Source: a candidate division WOR-3 bacterium (GTDB lineage Bacteria; Hydrothermota; Tepidihabitantia; SM23-42; JAOAFX01). Taken from it: a stretch of DNA of 64,000 nt. The stretch's first letter is position 1; every line of letters starts with the position of its first letter. This document shows positions 23,458-31,774 of the stretch, one piece after another. The position numbers and the translations under genes are program-made. A model generated the notes under the pieces. It searched no databases. It was not told where the DNA came from and was given only the letters and a program-made list of their open reading frames with translations. The stretch covers positions 62,001 through 126,000 of the forward strand of contig JBDRVV010000002.1 in the NCBI GenBank assembly GCA_039802005.1, written 5' to 3'.

Positions 23458-24549
23458 TTACTTTATAAGAATAAATTTCATCAATTTCTTTTCACCAGGG
23501 AGTTTCAAAAAATAAACACCATTCTTTAAATCCGACACATCAATTTCATTTTCTGTGTTTTCTCCTATCTTTACCAATCTTCCCATTATATTGTAAATCA
23601 ATATCTTATCTGGATTTTTTTTGAAAAAAATATTCAATCTGCCTTTTGTAATCAAGGATTGAACTTTTGCTTTTAATGAATTATCTACAATCTTTTCTTC
23701 AACAACGACGAGTGGACCAAAAAAAACTGTTCCTGTAGAACCATTTTCCCCATTACCATATCCACCATAGCCACCTGCGCCCCCGCTTACCGAAAGGCTC
23801 AAATGATTTGTATCAAGGATTGCAAAAAACCCCTTGATCCTGCCACCACCGCCACCTCCGCCGCCACCACCATCAGCATTACCTCCAGCACCACCACTTG
23901 CCAGCACTGAAGAGTATCTGATTCTCAACGTATCTGCCTGCATTTTAATACCGCCACCAGAACCACCACCACCTGCCTCATAGCCTCCATCATAGCCATA
24001 TAGCCCAAGGGATAAAATCTGTGAACTATCAATGATCATCCTTTGTCCTTTAAGATAGATTAATGCACCACCATTACCACCAAATCCATCAACCAGACCA
24101 AGCCTTCCCGCCCCACCTCCGGAACCCATATTGATTACTGTATCACTCAGATTACCATAAGGAGACCCGCCTGCACCTGGGTCAAGATCACCACCATCTC
24201 CTCCTGCACCACCATAAGCACCGCCGCCTCCTCCGCCACCTGTTCCGGCATATCCACATCCCGGTCCATAACCATCAGGATGGGTATTCGTGCCACCAGA
24301 ATATCCCTTGCCCGAACCATCAATCATTGAATTATGGATGTAAATAAACGGAGCCTGCAAAATTACCCTGCCGGTTGAATCAATACCATTCCACTGCTGG
24401 ACCTTTAGTTTTGCATTATTTACAAGATGAACCTTCCGATTATATTGATGATAACCACAAATTACCAGACTGTCATTCACAACAAGTAAGCTGTCGGAAT
24501 CCTCGTATATATAACTGAAAAACAAAAACACATTTATAAATATCAACAT
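23458..24549 (-). CDS. Glycine-rich secreted protein with type IX sorting tail
   Basis: About 363 residues from the ATG at 24549, chosen because GGAGG lies 5 bases upstream (an in-frame ATG at 24582 has none). A signal peptide (MLIFINVFLFFSYIY) leads into a domain with parallel-beta-helix-like features and long polyglycine runs (GTGGGGGGGAYGGAGGDGG and a second run of about ten Gly). A C-terminal sorting domain follows (about 75 residues), ending ENEIDVSDLKNGVYFLKLP and FILIK. The tail should direct export by the type IX system and attachment to the surface. The glycine content is encoded mainly by GGT/GGA with long GGN runs. Function unknown. Confidence 0.85.
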   Translation of the reverse strand: MLIFINVFLFFSYIYEDSDSLLVVNDSLVICGYHQYNRKVHLVNNAKLKVQQWNGIDSTGRVILQAPFIYIHNSMIDGSGKGYSGGTNTHPDGYGPGCGYAGTGGGGGGGAYGGAGGDGGDLDPGAGGSPYGNLSDTVINMGSGGGAGRLGLVDGFGGNGGALIYLKGQRMIIDSSQILSLGLYGYDGGYEAGGGGSGGGIKMQADTLRIRYSSVLASGGAGGNADGGGGGGGGGGRIKGFFAILDTNHLSLSVSGGAGGYGGYGNGENGSTGTVFFGPLVVVEEKIVDNSLKAKVQSLITKGRLNIFFKKNPDKILIYNIMGRLVKIGENTENEIDVSDLKNGVYFLKLPGEKKLMKFILIK

Positions 24550-24564
24550 TTTTACCTCCAAGAA

Positions 24565-24592
24565 ATTATATAGAAAAAGCAATCAATGTCAA
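24565..24592 (-). promoter_or_regulatory. Promoter of the glycine-rich protein gene
   Basis: Minus strand: TTGACA (24592-24587), 16-bp spacer, TATAAT (24570-24565). A 15-base interval with GGAGG follows before the ATG at 24549, so this one has a short leader. Confidence 0.75.
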
Positions 24593-24665
24593 TAATTTTA
24601 TTCTCTCTATGTATAACTCAATCTGCATTCCAAATGGTCAAAATAGTTTGCGACAACACAAAATT

Positions 24666-24754
24666 GTGTAAAAATTTTGGACACATAATTTTTATAAAGT
24701 CTCGTAATTTCATAAGATTTAAGGAATTCTGAAAAGTGTAAAACATTTGGACAC
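24666..24754. promoter_or_regulatory. Two 19-bp near-identical sites upstream of the second sigma-54 promoter
   Basis: GTGTAAAAATTTTGGACAC at 24666-24684 and GTGTAAAACATTTGGACAC at 24736-24754, differing at two positions and spaced 70 bp start to start. Each is an imperfect palindrome with GTGT/ACAC ends. They lie about 75 and 145 bp upstream of the -12 GC, the normal range for enhancer-binding activators of sigma-54 promoters. Confidence 0.65.
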
Positions 24755-24803
24755 TTTTGCATACATCACTGGCTAAAAATCTTTGAAATTGCAAAACATT
24801 TTT

Positions 24804-24820
24804 CTGGCACGAAATTTGCA
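24804..24820 (+). promoter_or_regulatory. Second sigma-54 promoter
   Basis: CTGGCACGAAATTTGCA: the -24 GG is at 24806-24807 and the -12 GC at 24818-24819, 10 bases apart, an almost exact consensus. Transcription would begin near 24831. The nearest clear downstream gene starts at 25407, so the product may be a non-coding or leader RNA, a small peptide, or a long leader for the 25407 gene. Confidence 0.8.
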
Positions 24821-24920
24821 TATATATAAACTGGGTAGCTATATGAAGTGCTGGGCAAATAATACCCTTGACTACAACAAAATCCAGATTATAATTTATT
24901 ATAGGCTGGGTGTAAGAATC

Positions 24921-24950
24921 TTATCTTATCTTATCTTATCTTATCTTATC
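24921..24950 (+). repeat. Pentanucleotide tandem repeat (TTATC x 6)
   Basis: Six exact TTATC units, extended on both sides by partial units. They sit between GGGTGTAAGA (24908-24917) and the partly complementary TCTTACAACCC (24949-24959), so the array lies within a potential hairpin. A 5-bp unit in a transcribed region would shift reading frame with each change in copy number. Confidence 0.85.
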
Positions 24951-25189
24951 TTACAACCCGGTGTAATAAAAGCTTTCTAAAAGATTTTAATCTTGATTTT
25001 AACAAAGATTCTTTTGGCTTCTTCTTTGCGGAGTTTGCGAGATTTGTTTAAAATTGCTCCGCAACCGGAACTGTAGGGCAAGGCTTTCTTCAAGAACCGA
25101 TGGTTCTTTCAGAACCAGAGGTTAGCCTTGCGAGGAGCCTGGTGGCACCGGAGCAGAAAAACATAGTGCCGAGAAAATTTCTGGTAGCC

Positions 25190-25205
25190 GCAGGCTTCAG
25201 CCTGC
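25190..25205. repeat. Short palindrome
   Basis: GCAGGCTTCAGCCTGC: 7-bp arms around a TC/CA turn. It is one of a set of similar hairpins in this region (others at 25242-25259 and 25270-25285), resembling REP-type repeats. Confidence 0.6.
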
Positions 25206-25217
25206 GCATGGTCTTTT

Positions 25218-25327
25218 CCATAGGAATGAAATAATTGTAGGGCAAACCTTTAGGTTTGCGCTTTAAATTGTCGAGCAAGCTCGACCACTACAAATGTTTG
25301 AAATGTAGTGGCAGAGTTTACTTTGCA
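25218..25327. repeat. 110-bp dispersed palindromic repeat, copy 1
   Basis: Nearly identical to 34457-34566. It contains three hairpins in tandem: GCAAACCTTTAGGTTTGC (25242-25259), GTCGAGCAAGCTCGAC (25270-25285) and CCACTACA/TGTAGTGG arms (25285-25311). There is no ORF and no flanking target duplication that I can see. It has the form of a REP/BIME-like or MITE-like element. Confidence 0.8.
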
Positions 25328-25406
25328 AAATCCGCGGAAACCTGTATCACTATCCGCGTGATTCTGTGTTGTTTCAGCCTTCGGGCTGAATAAAATGGAG
25401 GAAAAA

Positions 25407-27029
25407 ATGAAAATAATAATAACTACTTTTTTAATAGTAGTCAGTTTGGCATTTACAGGGCCTTTGTGGTACGCAAAATATAATGGTCCTTCAGGTGGAT
25501 ATGCCTCCATATTGGATATAGTCATTGACAATGATCGCAATGTCTACGTCACGGGAATTGCAAATTCCAACAATGATGATGGTGATATCATAACAATAAA
25601 ATACAATGCACAGGGTGACGCACTCTGGAGTAGACTAACGGATTGCTATTATAAAGATATTGCCTACTCCATCTGCATAGATGAATACGGCTACAGTTAT
25701 GTTGCAGGATTCACATATGATGGCACATACTACCGTTTAGCTGTGATAAAGTATAATCCTGACGGAACGATTAATTGCATCAACGCAGACAATGTTCAAA
25801 ATGCATTCTATATGAACAGTTACACAATTAAACTGGATAGTCAGAGAAACGTTTATGTCGCAACTATGTATGGAACCGATGCCTGGTTAGTGACCTTTGA
25901 TAATAACCTTAACTACCGAGGCAGTCTTTTAATTGATTATGGTGATCTGGATTGCTTTAATGATATGGTAATTACCTCTGATGATAAAATAATCGTAACG
26001 GGCAGGGTCGAAACACCCCTTGGTTCTCCAGAACAGACTGATAAGGATATGTTTATTGGCAAATATATATTCAATGAGGGAACTGGACTTTTTGAAGAAA
26101 TATGGCATTATGTCTCATTTCCTCAGGCTGAATATTCAATTGAAAAGGGGCACAAAGTAAAATTGGATAATGCGGGTAATGTTTATGTCGCTGGAACTAC
26201 ACAAACGGGTAGTTCTCAAGGATATCAACATTACTGTCTGTGGAAATTTAATGCTGATGGTAATCTACAATGGATGTTCAATTACAATGACCCCCAGGGC
26301 AATAGTTCCTCGCCTTGCGATTTAGCAGTCCATCCAGTGACAGGCATCTCATATATGACTGGATGGCGTGCACTCAACACCAATGATGTGGAAATTATGA
26401 CAATGGCTATAGACGCGGATATGAATTTGCTCTGGCGGGATAACTGGAACTACGGTTCATTATACGATGAGGGACACGCGATAGCCATATCTAACTATAG
26501 CGTCTATGTAAGCGGTATGGTAAGTTCTCCCGGAAACAATGATATGGTAACAATGTGTTACAGACTAAGTACTGGCGAGCGAAAATGGATTGAAATCTAT
26601 CGGTATTCAACCTCAAGCAAAGAAATTGCCTGGTGTAATGCTGTGAAACAGAACGGTAATTATGCTTATATCGTATCAGCCGGGCAACTTCAGAATCCTG
26701 ATTATGCACTGACTGTAATGTATAAGGTGCTTGATAATAACAGTGATAATCCAGCAGGTCATGAAGAGCCGATGTTTTACACCCAGATATATCCCCAGCC
26801 GTGCCACGACATAATGAAAATCACATTGAGTTCTCCAGCGGAACAATGGGCATCTGTAAGTCTTTATGATGCAACTGGTAGAAAAATCACTGACCTTTAC
26901 AACGATTTTGCCAAAACCGGTCTGAATAAAATAGTTTACAATCCAGATAATTTGTGCAATGGTGTCTACTTCGTGCGGTTTGATGTTGGCGGTATAACTA
27001 AGACGGAAAAGGTGGTTCTGCAGCGATAA
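25407..27029 (+). CDS. Secreted beta-propeller-like protein with type IX sorting tail
   Basis: About 540 residues. The ATG at 25407 is preferred because a GGAGG lies just upstream, inside the longer frame from 25395. A signal peptide (IIITTFLIVVSLAFTGP) precedes repeated segments of the SBBP/two-bladed type (DNDRNVYVTGIAN, DEYGYSYVAGFTYDG, DNAGNVYVAGTTQTG, SNYSVYVSGMVSSPG), predicting a beta-propeller of about 430 residues. The last 80 residues are a sorting domain ending CNGVYFVRFDVGG and KVVLQR. It is presumably exported and surface-anchored; ligand unknown. A hairpin follows the stop, and the next gene has its own promoter. Confidence 0.88.
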   Translation: MKIIITTFLIVVSLAFTGPLWYAKYNGPSGGYASILDIVIDNDRNVYVTGIANSNNDDGDIITIKYNAQGDALWSRLTDCYYKDIAYSICIDEYGYSYVAGFTYDGTYYRLAVIKYNPDGTINCINADNVQNAFYMNSYTIKLDSQRNVYVATMYGTDAWLVTFDNNLNYRGSLLIDYGDLDCFNDMVITSDDKIIVTGRVETPLGSPEQTDKDMFIGKYIFNEGTGLFEEIWHYVSFPQAEYSIEKGHKVKLDNAGNVYVAGTTQTGSSQGYQHYCLWKFNADGNLQWMFNYNDPQGNSSSPCDLAVHPVTGISYMTGWRALNTNDVEIMTMAIDADMNLLWRDNWNYGSLYDEGHAIAISNYSVYVSGMVSSPGNNDMVTMCYRLSTGERKWIEIYRYSTSSKEIAWCNAVKQNGNYAYIVSAGQLQNPDYALTVMYKVLDNNSDNPAGHEEPMFYTQIYPQPCHDIMKITLSSPAEQWASVSLYDATGRKITDLYNDFAKTGLNKIVYNPDNLCNGVYFVRFDVGGITKTEKVVLQR

Positions 27030-27035
27030 TTAAAG

Positions 27036-27067
27036 ATGGGCAGAGGATAAATTTCTCCTCTGCCCAT
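27036..27067 (+). terminator. Hairpin after the 25407 gene
   Basis: Perfect 12-bp arms ATGGGCAGAGGA (27036-27047) and TCCTCTGCCCAT (27056-27067). There is no T-run, so efficiency is uncertain. The last base overlaps the -35 box of the next promoter. Confidence 0.6.
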
Positions 27068-27094
27068 TGACAGCTGTGTAAATATTTTTATAAT
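27067..27094 (+). promoter_or_regulatory. Promoter of the LVIVD-repeat gene (leaderless)
   Basis: TTGACA 27067-27072, 16-bp spacer, TATAAT 27089-27094, then 8 bases to the ATG at 27103. Confidence 0.75.
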
Positions 27095-27102
27095 TTAAGA
27101 AA

Positions 27103-29361
27103 ATGAAAAGACGGCAAAGATACGGTCATTCCGAAAAACGACTACAGTTTCTGTTCACTGTAGTATTTATCGTATTAATACTATCAAGTCCTTCTTATGC
27201 CCAGGATTCATTAAATGTCAGGTGGATAAATGCTTGTTTTGGCAATAGTGCCCGTGATGTGACATACAGCGAAATCGAAAATAATAAATACACGTTTGTG
27301 TCTTTACATGGTAGTATACTTATTCTAAATGTGAATGATCCTTCTCATCCCCAAAAAATTAAAGAAATTGGACATCCGGGAGAAGGATGGCTAAATCCAC
27401 TCCAAGGATGCGGGATAGCGGTATATGATACGCTCTTTCTAATTGCGTGTGGTCATTATGGATTATGGATATACAATATTGCGGTTCCATCTAATCCAGT
27501 AAGACTTTCAACCTGCAAAACACCCCGCGCCAGTAATGTTGCGGTTTCCGGGAATTACGCTTATGTGGCAGACGCCGAGAGTGGTTTGATTATTATTGAC
27601 ATTTCAGATCTGACATCTCCTCAGATAATAAGCAATTTTTATATACCGCCCCCTGGAGGTGTTGATGTTGTAGTTTCAGATACAATTGCTTATGTTGCTG
27701 GTGATGAAGTATGGATAATCAATATCTCCAATCCGTACCAGCCAGCACTTATAAGTATATGGAATCCCCATAATCTTTTGGAGGCAGTAACACAGATTGA
27801 TAAGGAAGGTAATTTCCTTTATGTTACCGAAACAGGTATTTCGGTCTGTGGTTTCTGGATAATTGATGTGAGCAATCCCAGCAATCCAATTTCAGCGGAC
27901 AGTATTCGTGTAGGCTGGGCAAGATATATAGATGCAAGCGGACAATATGCCTATTGCACAGCAGGTGTCGGCCTTATGATATTAAACATTTCCAACCCCT
28001 ACAATTCATATCCAATTGTGACTCTTAACATCGGCGAAGACGGCCAGGGTCTTTGCAGTGCAGGAAATTATGTATATGTTGCCGCTATGGATAGCACATT
28101 AATCGTTGATGCCTCAAACCCTGCAAATCCAACTATTATAGGTGTATATTCCCATTTTAAAAATTGTCCAAGATATATTGTTGTTGCTAATAATTATGGG
28201 TATGTAAGTATGGGTGTAGATGGTTTAAGAATAATAGATATTTCCGATCCTTATCATCTAACCGAAATCGGTTACTGTGATACCCCGGGTGCAGCAGCAG
28301 GTATTGCATTGTCAGACAGTTATGCGTATATCGCTGATGGTGATTCTGGTCTAAGAGTTATTGACATTACAAACCCCTATTCACCTTACGAAATAGGAAA
28401 CTTAATTTTACCTAACTATTCTTTTAAAAATATTGTAATAGACGGCACTTACGCATATATTGCTTCAGGAATTAAAGGATTGACTATTGTGGATATTTCA
28501 AATCCATCATCACCGTTTTTCGTAAGTTCATTATCACCTTCTGGTGGTTATATTAATGCAACTAATATAGTCAAGTATAGAAATTACATTTATCTGCTAT
28601 GCGCGGCGGGTGGTGTTAGGATAATTGATGTCTCAAATCCATACCATCCTTTTGGAATAGGACGATTCAAGGATGGTTGTAGTGGTGGTACTGGATTTAA
28701 CGGTGATTACGCACTTGTAACAGGATGTGGCCCAATCTATTCGGTTGATATTGATGACCCATCATCACTGGTTCCAGTAGATTCATTGAGCACGTACTAC
28801 AATATAGGTATGGGGGATGTAAAATTAATGTTGCATTATGCGGTTGCCGGTGGTGACGGTATTCCATTGTACATAGTGGACTTTGCCGACCCCTTCAATA
28901 TAGTACTTTCAGGTTATTACTACTGGAATCATCACATCTCTGAGGCATCATTCATTAGCATTGCACTTAAAGACAATTCCATTTTCATAACTACTGATTA
29001 CGGTTTGCAGATATTCCAATTTTATGGTGCGACAGGGATTGCGGAATCTTTAAAAATTCCCAAAACAAATACATCTTTCACTCTAAATGCCGAACCAAAT
29101 CCTTTTATAAATAATGTTAAAATAAACTGGCAAATCCCATCAGATATGCATTTCGGAGACCGCTTTGCTCAAATTATGATTTTTGATGTTCTTGGCAGGG
29201 TCGTTAAGACATACTCCATTGATAAAATAAACCATAATGAAAATTATGTTATCTGGGATAGTTCAGATAACAGTAATCATAGGCTGCCGCCGGGTGTCTA
29301 TTTCTGTTGTTTTAGCATGAATAATCATTCTGTAACTAAAAAAATAATTTTACTGAAGTAA
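27103..29361 (+). CDS. Secreted LVIVD-repeat beta-propeller protein with type IX sorting tail
   Basis: A 752-residue protein. A signal peptide (FLFTVVFIVLILSSPSYAQ) is followed by about a dozen LVIVD repeats, each like YAYVADAESGLIIIDISDLTSP, with recurring YIADGDSGLRVIDITNP and IASGIKGLTIVDISNP. These form a large beta-propeller on the cell surface. The C-terminal 80 residues are a sorting domain (AEPNPFINNVKINWQIP ... LPPGVYFCCFSMNN ... IILLK). It has a leaderless-type promoter, and its stop overlaps the next ATG by one base (TAATG), so the next surface protein is cotranslated. Ligand and function unknown. Confidence 0.92.
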   Translation: MKRRQRYGHSEKRLQFLFTVVFIVLILSSPSYAQDSLNVRWINACFGNSARDVTYSEIENNKYTFVSLHGSILILNVNDPSHPQKIKEIGHPGEGWLNPLQGCGIAVYDTLFLIACGHYGLWIYNIAVPSNPVRLSTCKTPRASNVAVSGNYAYVADAESGLIIIDISDLTSPQIISNFYIPPPGGVDVVVSDTIAYVAGDEVWIINISNPYQPALISIWNPHNLLEAVTQIDKEGNFLYVTETGISVCGFWIIDVSNPSNPISADSIRVGWARYIDASGQYAYCTAGVGLMILNISNPYNSYPIVTLNIGEDGQGLCSAGNYVYVAAMDSTLIVDASNPANPTIIGVYSHFKNCPRYIVVANNYGYVSMGVDGLRIIDISDPYHLTEIGYCDTPGAAAGIALSDSYAYIADGDSGLRVIDITNPYSPYEIGNLILPNYSFKNIVIDGTYAYIASGIKGLTIVDISNPSSPFFVSSLSPSGGYINATNIVKYRNYIYLLCAAGGVRIIDVSNPYHPFGIGRFKDGCSGGTGFNGDYALVTGCGPIYSVDIDDPSSLVPVDSLSTYYNIGMGDVKLMLHYAVAGGDGIPLYIVDFADPFNIVLSGYYYWNHHISEASFISIALKDNSIFITTDYGLQIFQFYGATGIAESLKIPKTNTSFTLNAEPNPFINNVKINWQIPSDMHFGDRFAQIMIFDVLGRVVKTYSIDKINHNENYVIWDSSDNSNHRLPPGVYFCCFSMNNHSVTKKIILLK

Positions 29362-31625
29362 TGATTAATATTGTATTTGCCTTTTTCATCTTCAACCCCG
29401 ATAATTTCGGAAATAATAAAATTCAAAGCTATTGTGATACAGTAATTCTTCAATCTTTTCAATCTTATTACCATTGTCTCTCGGACTCTCTTTTCTGGGA
29501 TTTTGAGAGTTCTAATGGTGGATTTATTGCTCATGGTTTCAGCCCTTACCCCGGTGGATGGGTCTGGGATAGTTTTATGCCCTGGACACAACCCCATTCT
29601 GGACATAAGGCATGGTTTATGACTTCTGATTGGTTCTGGGGGTTATATGAAGATAATTGCAGTTGGATATTGGAATCGCCAGTCATTGTCCTTAACTCAG
29701 CAGGTGCCTGCACCCTTTCATTCTATCACTGGTATAATATTGAATGGTGGTTTGATGGAGGTAATCTTAAAATTTCAACTGATTATGGTGCAACCTGGGC
29801 AATAATTTATCCGCTTGAGCCAGATAGTTATCCCTGTCCTTCTGCACACAACGGCAATTTTGGCATTCCCAACGAACCCTGCTTCAGTGGCGATTCATCA
29901 AATTTAGGGTGGCATCTGGCAAAGTTTTTATTAGATAATTATGCAGGAAAAATTGTCATTTTGCGCTGGCATTTTGGTTCAGACCCTGCTGATGTCCGTC
30001 CAGGTTGGTATATTGATGATGTAAAAATCACGAATGCCACAGGTATAACAAGAGATGTGGGAACTTCAAGTATTTTAAGACCTGTGATTAATGTCATACC
30101 AAATGTCATCTTATATCCTTTAGCCTCTTATCAAAACTACGGAATAGATAATGCGAATTTTAAAGCCTTTTTCCAGATCGACTCGCTCAACACAACTATT
30201 TATATTGACAGCATCAACATCTCGCTACCACCACAGGCTGAAACTATTTTAACCTTCAATCCCTGGCGTACTGGTAATAATTCAGGTATAACTTATGGGG
30301 TTTCTGCGTATGTAAAATTTTTTGGTGACCAGTATCCCTTAAATGATACAGTAAAAATGTTTACACAGACTTCACAACAATTCTGGGAAGTACTTTTAAA
30401 GCCCTTCCCCCTACCCAGTTCCGGACATTCACTTGCGGCACACAGTGATACATCATTTATGGTATTTGGCATCCATATCCCCGGACAATACCTGGATACT
30501 ACTTTGGTATATATCACCAGCAGAGAAACATGGCATGGCGGACCCAAAAATCCTTTTGGTCCAGGTTCCTACGGGACGGTGAATTTTGTAAATGGGAAAT
30601 TCTATCGCATCGGTGGCACCAATGATTTTCCCAATCCTTTAAATCGGGTTGATATTTATGACCCGGTATCAAATCTCTGGACTTCGGGGTCTCCTGCACC
30701 GGTTGGTCTAATTGACCAGACAAGCGGGGTATATAAAGATTCTCTAATCTATATTTTTGGTAACGGCAACTGGGGTTATCCGACGAGCAACGAGGTTTTT
30801 ATATATGATACCTATCATGACATTTGGTTATCAGCAAATCCATTCCCGGGTACAGGGCGTGGTACTTGTGCGGGTGGAATTATTGATTCGTTTATTATCA
30901 TTGCTGGCGGTTTCAAGACTGGCGGTGTATTCTGTAGTGATTATATAGTGGGCAAGATAAGTAGCACAAATCCGACTTTAATTACCTGGGGACAGTGGCA
31001 AGCAATTCCGGGTATGGATAGTGGTAGATGCCGCATTCCCTATACAATTGATAATTTAAATAAAGAATTGTGGCTTCTGGGTGGGAAATTGGCAAATGCT
31101 CTGGAAACTGGAGAAGTCTGGTCATACAATCCTTATACAAATATCTGGACAAATTGGCAGATGCAGAAACCAAACCCTGTTTGTAATGTAGGTTCAGTTG
31201 TCGTGGCGAAAACATGTTATGGAAATCGTGGTATTTTTATTCCCAGTGGTTATCATACGAATACCTACGTCAGAGAACATGAACTTTTACACTTAAGAAA
31301 CCAAGGAGCAGAGGAACAAAAGTCCTTCGAGATGTATACAAAATGTGCGTATTTACAATGTCTGCCCAACCCTGCACGTAAATTTCTTAAAGTAAAATAC
31401 CAGACTACAAACAAACAGGATATTCAGATAAAAGTGTTTGATGCCAGTGGCAGATTTGTAAAAATGATTGTTAACCGTAAAGGTGAAATTCCCGGAGAAA
31501 AAATAGCATATTGGAATTTATGCGACGAAAACGGAAAAACCATTCCAGCAGGTGTATATTTCATCCATTTAGAAACATCTGATGGAAATATGCTCTTGAG
31601 AAAAAAGGTTATAAAACTAAAATAA
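29361..31625 (+). CDS. Secreted Kelch-repeat protein with MAM/immune-inhibitor-A-like domain and type IX sorting tail
   Basis: A 754-residue protein with a short hydrophobic N-terminus. About residues 50-230 form a jelly-roll domain resembling the C-terminal part of M6 peptidases/MAM domains (SWILESPVIVLNSAGACTLSFYH; GWYIDDVKITNATG). Residues 340-620 contain Kelch-like blades (GKFYRIGGTNDFPNP, VYKDSLIYIFGNGNWG, DSFIIIAGGFKTGG, KELWLLGGKLAN). A sorting tail ends AGVYFIHLETSDGN and KVIKLK. No peptidase HExxH is present, so it is not a protease. It is coupled to the previous gene and probably forms part of the same set of surface propellers. Confidence 0.88.
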   Translation: MINIVFAFFIFNPDNFGNNKIQSYCDTVILQSFQSYYHCLSDSLFWDFESSNGGFIAHGFSPYPGGWVWDSFMPWTQPHSGHKAWFMTSDWFWGLYEDNCSWILESPVIVLNSAGACTLSFYHWYNIEWWFDGGNLKISTDYGATWAIIYPLEPDSYPCPSAHNGNFGIPNEPCFSGDSSNLGWHLAKFLLDNYAGKIVILRWHFGSDPADVRPGWYIDDVKITNATGITRDVGTSSILRPVINVIPNVILYPLASYQNYGIDNANFKAFFQIDSLNTTIYIDSINISLPPQAETILTFNPWRTGNNSGITYGVSAYVKFFGDQYPLNDTVKMFTQTSQQFWEVLLKPFPLPSSGHSLAAHSDTSFMVFGIHIPGQYLDTTLVYITSRETWHGGPKNPFGPGSYGTVNFVNGKFYRIGGTNDFPNPLNRVDIYDPVSNLWTSGSPAPVGLIDQTSGVYKDSLIYIFGNGNWGYPTSNEVFIYDTYHDIWLSANPFPGTGRGTCAGGIIDSFIIIAGGFKTGGVFCSDYIVGKISSTNPTLITWGQWQAIPGMDSGRCRIPYTIDNLNKELWLLGGKLANALETGEVWSYNPYTNIWTNWQMQKPNPVCNVGSVVVAKTCYGNRGIFIPSGYHTNTYVREHELLHLRNQGAEEQKSFEMYTKCAYLQCLPNPARKFLKVKYQTTNKQDIQIKVFDASGRFVKMIVNRKGEIPGEKIAYWNLCDENGKTIPAGVYFIHLETSDGNMLLRKKVIKLK

Positions 31626-31630
31626 AAATC

Positions 31631-31720
31631 ATGAGCAATGGTATTTCTGATGGCGTTTACTTTATTCGCATGAAGACTGATGATTATCAAGCAGTGGAGA
31701 AATTGATTGTAAGGAGGTAG
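31631..31720 (+). pseudogene. Orphan type IX sorting tail fragment
   Basis: A 29-codon in-frame remnant, MSNGISDGVYFIRMKTDD then YQAVEKLIVRR, which is exactly the end of a sorting domain (G-V-Y-F-I ... K-L-I-V-R-R). It lacks the rest of the domain and any ribosome site. It follows directly on the Kelch gene and is probably the decayed tail of a deleted or recombined surface protein gene. A hairpin follows at 31729. Confidence 0.7.
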
Positions 31721-31728
31721 AGAGCGCA

Positions 31729-31759
31729 GCGGGGGTGGCCAAAAATTGACCATCCCCGC
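31729..31759 (+). terminator. GC-rich hairpin before the FG-GAP gene
   Basis: Arms GCGGGGGTGG and CCATCCCCGC (10 bp with one G.T) around an 11-nt loop. No T-tract follows, so it may be weak. Confidence 0.45.
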
Positions 31760-31774
31760 AAAGAAAATGTGATT

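Larger units (their letters stand above)
24593..25406. other. 800-bp gene-free regulatory and repeat region
   Basis: No convincing gene is seen between the divergent starts at 24549 and 25407. In order it holds paired 19-bp sites (24666-24754), a sigma-54 promoter (24804-24820), a 45-codon ORF without a ribosome site (24843-24980) containing a pentanucleotide repeat, and from about 25000 a mosaic of short palindromes with the 110-bp dispersed repeat. GC content rises in the palindrome part, which suggests mobile or selfish repeats. Confidence 0.6.

Noticed and set aside
24921-24950. The TTATC array as a CRISPR-like or origin iteron structure
   Set aside because: The units are contiguous with no spacers, so it is a simple tandem repeat.
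24843-24980. 45-codon ORF as a real gene
   Set aside because: No ribosome site and repeat-derived amino acids; kept as a finding and not listed as a CDS.
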